DNA of 64,000 nucleotides from Pseudomonas azotoformans (GTDB lineage: Bacteria; Pseudomonadota; Gammaproteobacteria; Pseudomonadales; Pseudomonadaceae), in NCBI RefSeq assembly GCF_900103345.1, contig NZ_LT629702.1, positions 4,216,001 to 4,280,000 of the forward strand, in the 5' to 3' direction. Position 1 is the stretch's first letter. Every line of letters begins with the position of its first letter. Both the position numbers and the translations under genes were made by a program. Positions 17,871 to 27,612 of this stretch are shown piece after piece. Below the pieces are notes generated by a model. That model was not told the DNA's origin, searched no databases, and saw nothing but the letters and a program-made list of their open reading frames with translations.

Positions 17871-17890
17871 TTGATTGAACGTTCAATCAA
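17871..17890. promoter_or_regulatory. BetI operator palindrome
   Basis: TTGATTGAACGTTCAATCAA is a perfect 20-bp inverted repeat in the betT-betI gap, about 70 bp before the betI start. TetR-family BetI represses bet genes and releases them when choline is present. Its position fits control of betIBA and possibly betT. Confidence 0.8.
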
Positions 17891-17959
17891 AACAAAATAG
17901 ACTGGCCATCAAGCCGACGGACGTTTATCGCCCACGGCAGGCCTAAGGAGAGGTGCTAC

Positions 17960-18553
17960 ATGCCCAAGGTCGGTATGCAACCCATACGCCGCCAGCAGTT
18001 GATCGAAGCCACGTTGACGGCCATCGATCAGGTCGGAATGGGAGATGCCAGCATTGCGCTGATCGCTCGTTTGGCCGGCGTCTCGAACGGCATCATCAGT
18101 CACTACTTCAAGGACAAGAACGGCCTTATTGCAGCGACGATGCGCTACTTGATGAACGCGCTGATCGACAACGTCCACGAACGCCGACAGGCGCTGACGG
18201 ACGACAGCCCACGGGCGCACCTTCAGGTGATCATCGAGGGCAACTTCGACGCCAGCCAGGTCAACGGACCGGCAATGAAAACCTGGCTGGCCTTCTGGGC
18301 CACCAGCATGCACCACCCGTCATTGCACAGGTTGCAGCGGATCAACGATCAACGTCTGTATTCCAACCTGTGCTGCCAGTTCCGCCGAGTGCTGCCGCTG
18401 CCGCACGCACGCAAAGCAGCCCGCGGCCTGGCGGCCCTGATCGACGGTTTGTGGTTGCGCGGCGCCCTGTCGGGAGACGCTTTCGACACGGCGCAGGCGC
18501 AACGGATCGCTTACGAATATATGGATTTCCAATTGGCCAAGCAGGTGAGTTAG
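17960..18553 (+). CDS. betI: Choline-responsive TetR repressor
   Basis: A 197-residue TetR-family protein starting [19 protein letters not shown]. The N-terminal HTH covers about residues 10-55 ([19 protein letters not shown]). The C-terminal ligand domain has the BetI pattern [15 protein letters not shown] strong AAGGAGAGG ribosome site precedes the ATG. First gene of betIBA and adjacent to its likely operator. Confidence 0.95.
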   Translation: MPKVGMQPIRRQQLIEATLTAIDQVGMGDASIALIARLAGVSNGIISHYFKDKNGLIAATMRYLMNALIDNVHERRQALTDDSPRAHLQVIIEGNFDASQVNGPAMKTWLAFWATSMHHPSLHRLQRINDQRLYSNLCCQFRRVLPLPHARKAARGLAALIDGLWLRGALSGDAFDTAQAQRIAYEYMDFQLAKQVS

Positions 18554-18663
18554 AGCACACATAAACCGCTCAACCCCTGAACGTCTGCCGCTCAGTGTTG
18601 CCACACCTTCATGGCCCACCGACGGCGGGTAACGCCAACCACTTATGCACTTGCGAGGACTTT

Positions 18664-20136
18664 ATGGCCCGTTTCGACCTGCAAAAACTCTACATTGACG
18701 GCGGCTACAGCGACGCTGGCAGCGATGCCACCTTCGAAGCCATCAACCCGGCTAACGGTGAAGTTCTCGCCCAAGTGCAACGCGCGACGAAAGAAGACGT
18801 TGAACGTGCTGTGGTCAGCGCCGAAAAAGGCCAGAAAATCTGGGCCGCAATGACCGCCATGGAGCGCTCGCGCATCCTGCGTCGTGCCGTCGACATCCTG
18901 CGCGAGCGCAACGACGAGCTGGCCGCCCTGGAAACCCTGGACACCGGTAAAGCCTTCTCCGAAACCCAATACGTCGACATCGTCACCGGCGCCGACGTGC
19001 TGGAATACTACGCAGGCCTGGTGCCAGCCATCGAAGGCGAGCAGATCCCGCTGCGCGACACCTCGTTCGTCTACACCCGCCGCGAGCCGCTGGGCGTGGT
19101 CGCCGGTATCGGCGCGTGGAACTACCCGATCCAGATCGCCCTGTGGAAATCCGCACCGGCCCTGGCTGCCGGCAACGCGATGATCTTCAAGCCCAGCGAA
19201 GTCACTTCGCTGACTACCCTGAAACTGGCTGAGATCTACACCGAAGCCGGCGTTCCGGCGGGCGTGTTCAACGTGCTGACCGGCAGCGGTCGTGAAGTCG
19301 GCACCTGGCTGACCGAGCACCCGCGCATCGAGAAAGTCTCGTTCACCGGCGGCACCGACACCGGCAAGAAAGTCATGGCCAGCGCTTCCAGCTCTTCGCT
19401 GAAAGAAGTGACCATGGAACTGGGCGGCAAGTCGCCGCTGATCGTGTTCGAAGACGCCGACCTGGATCGCGCCGCCGACATCGCGATGATGGCCAACTTC
19501 TACAGCTCCGGCCAAGTCTGCACCAACGGCACTCGCGTGTTCGTACCCAAGCACCTGCAAGCCGCGTTCGAAGCCAAGATCGTCGAGCGTGTTGCGCGCA
19601 TCCGCGTCGGCAACCCGCAGGACGACACCACCAACTTCGGCCCGCTGGTCAGCTTCGCCCACATGGAAAGCGTGCTGGGCTACATCGCCAAAGGTAAGGA
19701 AGAAGGCGCACGCGTACTGTGCGGCGGCGACCGCCTGACCGACGGCGACTTCGCCAAAGGCGCCTTTGTTGCCCCAACCGTGTTCACCGACTGCACCGAC
19801 GAGATGACCATCGTCCGCGAAGAAATCTTCGGCCCAGTGATGAGCATCCTCACTTACGAGACCGAAGAAGAAGTGATCCGTCGCGCCAACGACACCGACT
19901 TCGGCCTGGCCGCTGGCCTGGTGACCAAAGACCTGAACCGCGCTCACCGCGTGATTCACCAATTGGAAGCGGGTATCTGCTGGATCAACGCCTGGGGCGA
20001 ATCCGACGCGAAGATGCCGGTCGGCGGCTACAAGCAATCGGGTGTGGGCCGTGAGAACGGCATCAGCTCGCTGAACAACTTCACCCGCATCAAATCGGTA
20101 CAGGTTGAGCTGGGCGACTACGCCTCGGTGTTCTAA
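18664..20136 (+). CDS. betB: Betaine aldehyde dehydrogenase
   Basis: A 490-residue aldehyde dehydrogenase. The catalytic Cys286 lies in [10 protein letters not shown] and the general base Glu252 in MELGGKSP, the same numbering as P. aeruginosa BetB. It oxidises betaine aldehyde to glycine betaine with NAD(P). Start at [10 protein letters not shown], preceded by GAGGA; a longer in-frame start is not supported. Separated from betA by a REPIN. Confidence 0.96.
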   Translation: MARFDLQKLYIDGGYSDAGSDATFEAINPANGEVLAQVQRATKEDVERAVVSAEKGQKIWAAMTAMERSRILRRAVDILRERNDELAALETLDTGKAFSETQYVDIVTGADVLEYYAGLVPAIEGEQIPLRDTSFVYTRREPLGVVAGIGAWNYPIQIALWKSAPALAAGNAMIFKPSEVTSLTTLKLAEIYTEAGVPAGVFNVLTGSGREVGTWLTEHPRIEKVSFTGGTDTGKKVMASASSSSLKEVTMELGGKSPLIVFEDADLDRAADIAMMANFYSSGQVCTNGTRVFVPKHLQAAFEAKIVERVARIRVGNPQDDTTNFGPLVSFAHMESVLGYIAKGKEEGARVLCGGDRLTDGDFAKGAFVAPTVFTDCTDEMTIVREEIFGPVMSILTYETEEEVIRRANDTDFGLAAGLVTKDLNRAHRVIHQLEAGICWINAWGESDAKMPVGGYKQSGVGRENGISSLNNFTRIKSVQVELGDYASVF

Positions 20137-20167
20137 ATCCCGAGACTTGTATTGCCTGTGAGGCCGC

Positions 20168-20241
20168 CATCGGGGGCAAGCCCCCTCCCACCTTTGACTG
20201 TGTAAACCCGATCAAATGTGGGAGGGGGCTTGCCCCCGATG
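20168..20241. repeat. REPIN, GGGGGCTTGCCCCCGAT family, reciprocal arrangement
   Basis: The 24-bp arms CATCGGGGGCAAGC.../...GCTTGCCCCCGATG are perfect complements and enclose CTTTGACTGTGTAAACCCGATCAA. It lies between betB and betA inside the operon. Confidence 0.95.
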
Positions 20242-20279
20242 TGGCCCGACCTGACCACACATCAAAGAGGGTGCATCCA

Positions 20280-21974
20280 ATGTCCCAAGAATACGACTAC
20301 ATCATTGTGGGTGCCGGCTCCGCCGGTAACACCCTGGCGACCCGTCTGACCGAAGACGAAGGCGTCACCGTCCTGCTGCTGGAAGCCGGCGGCCCGGACT
20401 ACCGTTTCGACTTCCGTACCCAGATGCCAGCCGCCCTGGCCTTCCCACTGCAAGGCCGCCGCTACAACTGGGCCTACGAGACCGATCCAGAGCCGCACAT
20501 GGACGGCCGCCGCATGGAATGCGGGCGCGGCAAGGGCCTGGGCGGTTCCTCGCTGATCAACGGCATGTGCTACATCCGTGGCAACGCCATGGACTACGAC
20601 AATTGGTCGAAGCTGCCAGGCCTGGAAGACTGGACCTACCTCGACTGCCTGCCGTATTTCCGCAAAGCCGAAACCCGCGACATCGGCCCCAACGACTGGC
20701 ACGGCGGCGATGGCCCGGTCAGCGTGACCACGCCCAAGGCCGGCAACAACCCGCTGTTCCACGCCATGGTCGAAGCCGGCGTGCAGGCCGGTTACCCGCG
20801 CACCGAAGACTTGAACGGCTACCAGCAGGAAGGCTTCGGCCCGATGGACCGTACCGTCACGCCGAACGGCCGTCGCGCCAGTACCGCGCGCGGTTACCTG
20901 GACACCGCCAAGAAGCGTTCGACCCTGACCATCGTCACCCACGCCCTCACCGACAAAGTGTTGTTCGAAGGCAAGCGTGCCGTTGGCGTGCGTTACCTGA
21001 TCGGCGCCGCCGAAGAGCGCGTCGAAGCCCGCGCCCGCAAGGAAGTGCTGGTGTGCAGCGGCGCAATCGCTTCGCCGCAATTGCTGCAACGCTCCGGTGT
21101 CGGCCCGGCCAAACTGCTTGAAAGCCTCGACATCCCGGTGGTCCACGACCTGCCAGGCGTCGGCGAAAACCTGCAGGATCACCTTGAGCTGTACCTGCAA
21201 TACGCCTGCACCCAACCGGTGTCGCTGTACCCATCGCTGCTCTGGTACAACCAACCGGCCATTGGTGCCGAGTGGCTGTTCAACGGCACTGGCATCGGCG
21301 CCAGCAACCAGTTCGAAGCGGGCGGGTTTATCCGCACCCGGGAAGAGTTCGAATGGCCGAACATCCAGTACCACTTCCTGCCGGTGGCGATTAACTACAA
21401 CGGCAGCAACGGTGTAAAAGAGCACGGCTTCCAGGCGCACATGGGCTCCATGCGTTCGCCAAGCCGTGGCCGCATCCAGTTGAAGTCGAAGAACCCTCGG
21501 GACTATCCGAGCATCCTCTTCAACTACATGGCCACCGAGCAGGACTGGCAGGAATTCCGCGATGGCATCCGCCTGACCCGTGAAATCATGCAGCAGCCGG
21601 CGCTGGACCCGTACCGTGGCCGCGAAATCAGCCCGGGCATCGACGTGCAAACCGATGAGCAACTGGACAAGTTCATCCGCGAGCACGCCGAAACCGCGTT
21701 CCACCCGTCCTGCTCGTGCAAGATGGGCACCGACGAGATGGCTGTCGTCGATGGCGAAGGCCGCGTGCATGGCATGCAGGGTCTGCGTGTGGTCGATGCG
21801 TCGATCATGCCGATCATCACCACCGGCAACCTGAACGCGCCAACGATCATGATCGCCGAGAAAATTGCCGACAAGATCCGTGGCCGCCAGCCATTGCCGC
21901 GCAGCACCGCCGACTACTACGTGGCAGGCGACGCGCCGGTGCGTGGCAAGCCACTGCGTGAAATTGCGCAGTAA
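20280..21974 (+). CDS. betA: Choline dehydrogenase (GMC oxidoreductase)
   Basis: A 564-residue GMC flavoprotein. The FAD dinucleotide motif is [11 protein letters not shown] (residues 10-20). The GMC signatures [15 protein letters not shown] and [14 protein letters not shown] are intact, as are the C-terminal catalytic HPSCSCKMG His and the [14 protein letters not shown] segment. It oxidises choline to betaine aldehyde and is membrane-associated. Start at MSQEYDYII, with AGAGGGTGC upstream as ribosome site. Last gene of betIBA. Confidence 0.96.
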   Translation: MSQEYDYIIVGAGSAGNTLATRLTEDEGVTVLLLEAGGPDYRFDFRTQMPAALAFPLQGRRYNWAYETDPEPHMDGRRMECGRGKGLGGSSLINGMCYIRGNAMDYDNWSKLPGLEDWTYLDCLPYFRKAETRDIGPNDWHGGDGPVSVTTPKAGNNPLFHAMVEAGVQAGYPRTEDLNGYQQEGFGPMDRTVTPNGRRASTARGYLDTAKKRSTLTIVTHALTDKVLFEGKRAVGVRYLIGAAEERVEARARKEVLVCSGAIASPQLLQRSGVGPAKLLESLDIPVVHDLPGVGENLQDHLELYLQYACTQPVSLYPSLLWYNQPAIGAEWLFNGTGIGASNQFEAGGFIRTREEFEWPNIQYHFLPVAINYNGSNGVKEHGFQAHMGSMRSPSRGRIQLKSKNPRDYPSILFNYMATEQDWQEFRDGIRLTREIMQQPALDPYRGREISPGIDVQTDEQLDKFIREHAETAFHPSCSCKMGTDEMAVVDGEGRVHGMQGLRVVDASIMPIITTGNLNAPTIMIAEKIADKIRGRQPLPRSTADYYVAGDAPVRGKPLREIAQ

Positions 21975-21994
21975 CTGAAACACCGCGTCGTCCC

Positions 21995-22085
21995 CTTCGC
22001 GAGCAAGCCCGCTCCCACACTGACCGTGTTCACATATTTAGATAGGTGAATGCAGTCAAATGTGGGAGGGGGCTTGCCCCCGAAG
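21995..22085. repeat. Mixed REP pair from two subfamilies
   Basis: The left arm is CTTCGCGAGCAAGCCCGCTC plus CCACA (the GCTCGCGAA subfamily). The right arm is TGTGGGAGGGGGCTTGCCCC plus CGAAG (the GCCCCCGA subfamily). They pair imperfectly, unlike other pairs in the window. Confidence 0.85.
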
Positions 22086-22170
22086 AGGCCCGACCAGTCA
22101 CTGCAAAAACCCTCCTTGATCAGCTACTCTGTCTGCCTGCCCGCGACGAGCCGCCCACAAGGAAGGCCCC

Positions 22171-23613
22171 ATGTTCGACCACCACGCCACACTCAAAAAA
22201 CACTTCAGTGCCCTGCGCACCACCGCGGAATTCTTCTCGCTGCGCTACGTACGCGAATCCGGCCACTACCTGGCCGTTCGCAAGAACGTCGCCGAACCAC
22301 CGCACCTGAGCCATGACGAAGGCGCCATGCTCACCGTGCGTCTCAACGGTGTGGAAGCCTACGCCGCGACCAACGATATTTCCCTCGCCGGCCTGCAAGC
22401 CGCCCTTGAACGTGCCGAACAGCAAGCCCGCCTGATCAAGCCCCACGCCTTGCTCGACCTGCGCGACCAGCCCGTCTCCAGTGACGTCGCGGATTACCTG
22501 TCACCCGACCTTGCGCAAGCCTTCCCTTCCTTGAGCGACTGCTACCAATTGCTCGGCGCTGAATCTGCTGCCGTGCCCAAAGACGAGCGCCTGGTGAGCT
22601 GGGAAGTCAGCCTGGGCCTGACCCACGTCGAGCAGATCTACCTTAACAGTGCCGGTGCCGAGTTGCGCCAGGCCCAGCGCTTTGTATTCCCCGGCGTCAA
22701 CGTCACCGCCTACGACGGTGATGACAGCCAGACCCGCACCCTCGGCGGCAGCAACTTCGGCCAGCAAGGCGGGTTCGACGTAATCAGCCGCTTCGGCCTG
22801 GTCGGTGCCGCGCCACGCATCGCCGACGAGGCCCTGCAACTGCTGGCCGCGCCGAACACGCCCACGGGGCCCCGTGACCTGCTGTTGATGCCCGACCAGA
22901 TGATCCTGCAGATCCACGAATCCATCGGCCACCCTCTGGAACTGGACCGCATCCTCGGCGACGAGCGCAATTACGCCGGCACCAGTTTTGTGAAGGCCAG
23001 CGACTTCGGTCACCTGCAATACGGCTCACCGCTGCTGAACGTGACCTTCGATCCGGACATTCCCGAGCAGCTCGCCAGCTACGGTCATGACGACGAAGGC
23101 ACCCAAGCCAGCAAACAATTCCTGATCCGTGAGGGGCTGCTGCTCAAACCCCTCGGTGGAGCGCTGTCGCAATTCCGTTCCGGCATGCAAGGCGTGGCCA
23201 ACAGCCGGGCCAGCAGTTGGAACCGCGCGCCCATCGACCGCATGGCCAACTTGAATATCGAAGCGGGCGACAAGAGCCTCGCGCAACTGATCGGCGGTAT
23301 CGAAAACGGCATCCTGATGTCGACCAACCGCTCGTGGTCCATCGACGATGCGCGCAATAAATTCCAGTTCGGCTGCGAATGGGGCCAACTGATCGAAAAT
23401 GGCGAGTTGAAAGGCGTGGTGAAAAACCCCAACTACCGGGCCATTTCCGCGAACTTCTGGCGCAATCTCAGCGCCGTCGGCGATGCCAGTACGTTCAAGG
23501 TGCTGGGCACGCCCAACTGCGGCAAAGGCGAACCCAACCAGGTGATTCGTGTCGGCCATGCGTCGCCGGCCTGTGTATTCAGCAATGTCGATGTATTCGG
23601 GGGAGATGCCTGA
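22171..23613 (+). CDS. TldD-like metalloprotease subunit
   Basis: A 480-residue member of the TldD/PmbA (modulator of DNA gyrase) family. The zinc motif HESIGHPLELD (HExxxH) lies near residues 250-260, so this is the catalytic partner of the pair. It overlaps the following PmbA-like gene by 3 bp. TldD/TldE heterodimers degrade unfolded peptides and cleave leader peptides of modified peptides such as microcin B17. No peptide precursor is visible nearby. Pseudomonads normally carry a housekeeping tldD/pmbA elsewhere, so this may be an additional pair. Confidence 0.85.
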   Translation: MFDHHATLKKHFSALRTTAEFFSLRYVRESGHYLAVRKNVAEPPHLSHDEGAMLTVRLNGVEAYAATNDISLAGLQAALERAEQQARLIKPHALLDLRDQPVSSDVADYLSPDLAQAFPSLSDCYQLLGAESAAVPKDERLVSWEVSLGLTHVEQIYLNSAGAELRQAQRFVFPGVNVTAYDGDDSQTRTLGGSNFGQQGGFDVISRFGLVGAAPRIADEALQLLAAPNTPTGPRDLLLMPDQMILQIHESIGHPLELDRILGDERNYAGTSFVKASDFGHLQYGSPLLNVTFDPDIPEQLASYGHDDEGTQASKQFLIREGLLLKPLGGALSQFRSGMQGVANSRASSWNRAPIDRMANLNIEAGDKSLAQLIGGIENGILMSTNRSWSIDDARNKFQFGCEWGQLIENGELKGVVKNPNYRAISANFWRNLSAVGDASTFKVLGTPNCGKGEPNQVIRVGHASPACVFSNVDVFGGDA

Positions 23614-24929
23614 TGAACAACTTCAAGGCACTGGTGGAGTGGCTCAAGCAGGCCATCACCGACAACGAACAATTCCACCTGGGCTATGCCGATGAAGCGT
23701 CCGAGTTCGTGCGCTTCAACCACGCCAAGGTACGCCAGGCCGGCCAGGTGCAACAAGCCAGCCTAACCCTGAAACTGATCAACAATGGCCGCCATGCCGA
23801 CCTGGGCATCACCTTGTCCGGCGCAGCGGAACTGGACCGCCAACGTTTGGCCGACGGCCTGCAACAACTGCGCGACACCTTGCCGTTGCTACCCAAGGAC
23901 CCGTACCTGCTGCTGAACCACAACGCCTGGCAAAGCAACAACGAACAAACGCGACCGCTGCCGGACCTGGCCCGGGTGTTGGAAGACATCAGCCAGGCTG
24001 CTGAAGGTGTTGACCTGGTCGGTTTCTACGCCGCTGGCCCGATCAGCCGTGGCTTTGCCAGCTCGGACGGCGCGTTCGGCTGGCACCGCGCCAACAGCTT
24101 CAACTTCGATTTCAGCCTGTTCCACGCCAATGGCGAAGCGGTCAAGGCCAGCTACGCCGGGCACACCTGGGACAGCGCCGAGTTCGCCGCGCGCTTCCAG
24201 CAAGCCCGCGAGCAACTGGAATTCCTCGGCCGCCCGCTGCATAAGCTGGCACCCGGGCAGTACCGCGCCTACCTCGCCCCGGCGGCGCTGGAAGAAATCA
24301 TCAGCCTCATCACCTGGGGTGGTTTTTCCGCCCAGGCCATCGCCAGCAAAGGCAGTTCGCTGCAAAAGCTGTATGCCGGTGAACAGTCCCTGAGCCCGCT
24401 GGTGACCGTCGACGAACAGATCAGCGGCTCCCTGAGCCAGGCGTTCTCCACCGAAGGCTACCCGCGCGGCGACGTCACGTTGATCAACGCGGGCAAAGGC
24501 GCAGGCCAGTTGATCAACTCGCGCAGCGCCGCCGAATATGGCCTGAGCACCAACGGCGCCAGCAGCGACGAATCCCCCAGTGCCTTGCAGATGGCCGCCG
24601 GCAACCTGGCCCAGGCCGATATCCTCAAGCAATTGGGCACCGGGCTGTACATCAGCAACCTGTGGTATTTGAACTACTCCGACCTGCCGGCGGCGCGCCT
24701 GACCGGCATGACACGCTTCGCCACGTTCTGGGTGGAAGACGGCGAGATCAAGGCCCCGGTCAGCACCATGCGCTTTGATGACAGCGTCTACAACCTGCTC
24801 GGCTCGCAGTTGGAAGCCCTGACCGCTGAGCGGGAATTACTGCTCTCGGCCAGTACTTACAGCCAGCGCAACACCGCCTCCAATCTGTTGCCGGGCGCCT
24901 TGGTCAAACGCCTGACCCTCACCCTCTAA
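23611..24929 (+). CDS. PmbA/TldE-like partner of the TldD-like protease
   Basis: A 438-residue TldE/PmbA-type protein starting MNNFKALVEWLKQAIT at 23613; the ATG overlaps the stop of the TldD-like gene (TGATG), so the two are translationally coupled. It lacks a HExxxH motif, as expected for the non-catalytic subunit. The C-terminal segment with GLYISNLWYLNYSDLPA is the conserved family core. An upstream in-frame extension lies wholly inside the preceding gene and is rejected. Ends just before a REPIN. Confidence 0.85.
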
Positions 24930-24944
24930 ACACAGCAGTTCCCC

Positions 24945-25033
24945 TGTGGGAGGGGGCTTGCTCCCGATAGCGGTGTATCAGCCAAGTATTCATCAGCTGA
25001 CACGCTGCAATCGGGGGCAAGCCCCCTCCCACA
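24945..25033. repeat. REPIN, GGGGGCTTGCCCCCGAT family
   Basis: TGTGGG/CCCACA outer ends, 89 bp. The left arm has one change (GCTTGCTCCCGAT). It follows the PmbA-like gene. Confidence 0.94.
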
Positions 25034-25185
25034 TTGAGTTGTGCTGAGTTCAGACATCTCTGTTTCGCCCCTTCCTACGGTTAATTCTTGTCTTCCCCTC
25101 CTGCACGGGCAGCCTGTTGTCGCCTGCAAAAAACCTCGTTATAAGGGTTAGTGGCACCCCGCCACCCCACCCACGAGAGCATGAC

Positions 25186-25204
25186 CTTGCCCGGGAAGGG
25201 CAAG
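25186..25204 (+). promoter_or_regulatory. Hairpin next to the ribosome site of the rhlA-like gene
   Basis: CTTGCCC (25186-25192) and GGGCAAG (25198-25204) form a 7-bp stem with a GGGAA loop, ending 2-3 bases before the GGAG ribosome site. It could influence translation start. Confidence 0.4.
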
Positions 25205-25217
25205 CTGGAGCGTTGAC

Positions 25218-26066
25218 ATGAACCATGGAAGTTTTGTCATAGAAAAGCTGTTCAAGCACTACAACGTTCATGTTGAGCAGCTAGGGAACGATTCGGAAAA
25301 AAAGACCGTCCTGATGGTCAACGGCGCGCTGTCCACCACGCGCTCATTCGCCCGCACCAGCAAATGCCTGGCCGAGCATTTCAATGTGCTGCTGTTCGAC
25401 CTGCCGTTCTCCGGCTATTCCCGCGAACACAACACCGACCTGGACCTGGTCACCAAGGACGACGAGGTGCACATGCTGCGTGCCCTGGTGGAGCGCTTCC
25501 AGGTCAACCACCTGGTGTCGGCCTCCTGGGGCGGCATCTCGACGTTGCTGACCCTTGCCCATAACCCGCCCTCCATCGAAAGCTCGGTGGTGATGGCCCT
25601 GGCGCCCAACCTCAACCAGGCCATGCTCGACTATGTGGAGCGTGTGCGGGTATTGATCGAAGCGGACGACAAGTCGGCCGTTGGTCACCTGCTTAACGAG
25701 ACCGTGGGCAAATACCTCTCGCCCCGGCTCAAGCGCAACAATCACCGGCACCTGTCGAGCATGGCCACCACCGAATACCGCCAGGCGCGTTTTCATATCC
25801 ACCAGGTGCTGGGCTTGGGCGACGGCAATTACCTGCCGGCACTCAAGCAGATTGAAACACCGGTGCACTTCCTCAACGGCGCGCTCGACGAATACACCCC
25901 CGCCGCCGAGGCGCAATTGTTCAAGCAGTACGTGGGGCGCAGCAGCTTTGCCGTGGCCGAGCACACCGGCCACTTGCTCGACCTCGAATCCAACGAAGCC
26001 GCCACCGCAGTGCACCGTGAACTGCTGGATTTCCTGGTGGGAAAAAGCCCGAGGGTTGGCGCATAA
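25218..26066 (+). CDS. RhlA-like 3-(3-hydroxyalkanoyloxy)alkanoate synthase (alpha/beta hydrolase)
   Basis: A 282-residue alpha/beta hydrolase matching RhlA over nearly its full length, for example in [30 protein letters not shown] and [12 protein letters not shown]. The catalytic set is Ser103 (SASWGG), Asp224 (LDEYT) and His252 ([10 protein letters not shown]), one position off P. aeruginosa RhlA numbering. RhlA joins two 3-hydroxyacyl units to make HAA, a surfactant and rhamnolipid precursor. PhaG is the other close family, but these diagnostic stretches fit RhlA better. No rhlB lies beside it. An efflux pump gene follows at 36 bp. Short ribosome site GGAG 7 bases before ATG. Confidence 0.8.
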   Translation: MNHGSFVIEKLFKHYNVHVEQLGNDSEKKTVLMVNGALSTTRSFARTSKCLAEHFNVLLFDLPFSGYSREHNTDLDLVTKDDEVHMLRALVERFQVNHLVSASWGGISTLLTLAHNPPSIESSVVMALAPNLNQAMLDYVERVRVLIEADDKSAVGHLLNETVGKYLSPRLKRNNHRHLSSMATTEYRQARFHIHQVLGLGDGNYLPALKQIETPVHFLNGALDEYTPAAEAQLFKQYVGRSSFAVAEHTGHLLDLESNEAATAVHRELLDFLVGKSPRVGA

Positions 26067-26102
26067 TCGCCAACACATAGCCAGCTAACAAAAAGGTTCT
26101 CT

Positions 26103-27530
26103 ATGCCCAATCGCGTCCCGCTCGATGCCAAGACCGCCCGCTGGCTCCCCTGGGTGGTCGCGATTGCCTTCTTCATGCAGTCGCTGGACGGGACGATCCT
26201 CAACACCGCATTGCCGGCCATGGCCCGGGACCTCGCGGAAAACCCGCTGCGCATGCAAGGGGTGGTGATCGCCTACATGCTCACCGTTGCCTTGCTGATC
26301 CCGGCTTCGGGCTGGATCGCCGACCGCTTCGGCACCAAGAAAATCTTCTTTGGCGCGATCATGCTATTCAGCATCGGTTCGCTGCTGTGCGCCTTGTCCA
26401 GCAGCCTGACCATGCTGGTGGGCGCCCGGGTGATCCAGGGCCTGGGCGGCGCGCTGATGTTGCCGGTCGGCCGCTTGGTGGTGCTGCGTGCTTACCCCCG
26501 CTCCGAACTGGTGCGCATCATGGGCTTCATTACCATTCCCGGCCTGCTCGGCCCGCTACTCGGCCCGACCATGGGTGGCTGGATGGTGCAATACCTGACC
26601 TGGCACTGGATCTTCCTGATCAACCTGCCGGTGGGTATGGTCGGCTGTTACGCCGTGTGGAAACTCATCCCCGATCTGCGCGGCAGCGAACGCACGCGCT
26701 TTGATGGCGTCGGGTTTCTCTTGTTTGGCGCGGCAATGGTGTTGATCACCATCGCCATGGAAGGCCTGGGCGAACTGCACCTGCCGCACCTGCGGGTGAT
26801 GTTGCTGCTGTTCGGCGGGCTGGCGTGCCTGGCGGCGTACTGGCTGCGCGCCGGGCATATCGACAACCCGCTGTTTTCGCCGGTGCTGTTCAAGACCCGC
26901 ACCTTCGCCGTGGGCATCCTCGGCAACCTGTTTGCACGCTTGGGCAGCGGCGCGTTGCCATTCCTGGTGCCACTGCTGTTGCAGGTCGCGCTGGGTTACT
27001 CACCGTCCGAAGCAGGGATGAGCATGTTGCCCCTGGCGGCGGCGGCGATGTTTGCCAAGTCGGTCGCGCGTACGCTGATCGAACGCCTGGGCTACCGCAT
27101 CGTGCTCACCGGCAACACCCTGGCGCTGGGCATCATGCTGGCGAGCATGGGCCTGGTCAGCGAGCACACGCCCTACCCGCTGCTGTTGTGCATGCTGGCG
27201 GTGCTGGGGGCGATCAATTCCCTGCAATTTACCGCGATGAACACCGTCACCCTGATCGACCTCGACGACGCTCAGGCCAGCAGCGGCAACAGTTTGCTGT
27301 CGGTGGTGGCGCAGTTGTCCCTCAGCCTCGGCGTGGCCTGTGCCGGTGCGCTGCTTGGCGGCTTTACCGCTGAAACCGGTAACGACGGGGTGGAAAGCGT
27401 ACTCGGCGCGTTCCAACTGACCTTCCTCACCGTGGGCATCATGGCCATGCTGGCAGCGGCGATCTTCCTGCAATTGTCGCCAACAGACGGCAAACGAGTA
27501 GTCAGCCGCGAGCACGACATCGAGCATTAA
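26103..27530 (+). CDS. DHA2-type MFS efflux transporter (MdtD-like)
   Basis: A 475-residue, 14-segment drug:H+ antiporter of the DHA2 group. Family motif C lies in the first segments (QSLDGTILNTALPAMARDL) and the conserved loop GWIADRFGTKKIF follows segment 2. It lies 36 bp after the rhlA-like gene in the same direction, so export of HAA-type lipids is a reasonable idea, although broad drug efflux is equally possible. No periplasmic adaptor is encoded nearby. Confidence 0.82.
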   Translation: MPNRVPLDAKTARWLPWVVAIAFFMQSLDGTILNTALPAMARDLAENPLRMQGVVIAYMLTVALLIPASGWIADRFGTKKIFFGAIMLFSIGSLLCALSSSLTMLVGARVIQGLGGALMLPVGRLVVLRAYPRSELVRIMGFITIPGLLGPLLGPTMGGWMVQYLTWHWIFLINLPVGMVGCYAVWKLIPDLRGSERTRFDGVGFLLFGAAMVLITIAMEGLGELHLPHLRVMLLLFGGLACLAAYWLRAGHIDNPLFSPVLFKTRTFAVGILGNLFARLGSGALPFLVPLLLQVALGYSPSEAGMSMLPLAAAAMFAKSVARTLIERLGYRIVLTGNTLALGIMLASMGLVSEHTPYPLLLCMLAVLGAINSLQFTAMNTVTLIDLDDAQASSGNSLLSVVAQLSLSLGVACAGALLGGFTAETGNDGVESVLGAFQLTFLTVGIMAMLAAAIFLQLSPTDGKRVVSREHDIEH

Positions 27531-27612
27531 CAGGCTTCTCGTCTAGAACTTGCAGGGAAATTCCCACGGGACTGGTACACTGCGCGACATTTTGTTTTGC
27601 AGAGCCAGTCCC

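Noticed and set aside
25060..25217. Quorum-sensing lux-box before the rhlA-like gene
   Set aside because: No dyad of the usual CTG-N10-CAG pattern at suitable distance and quality was found.
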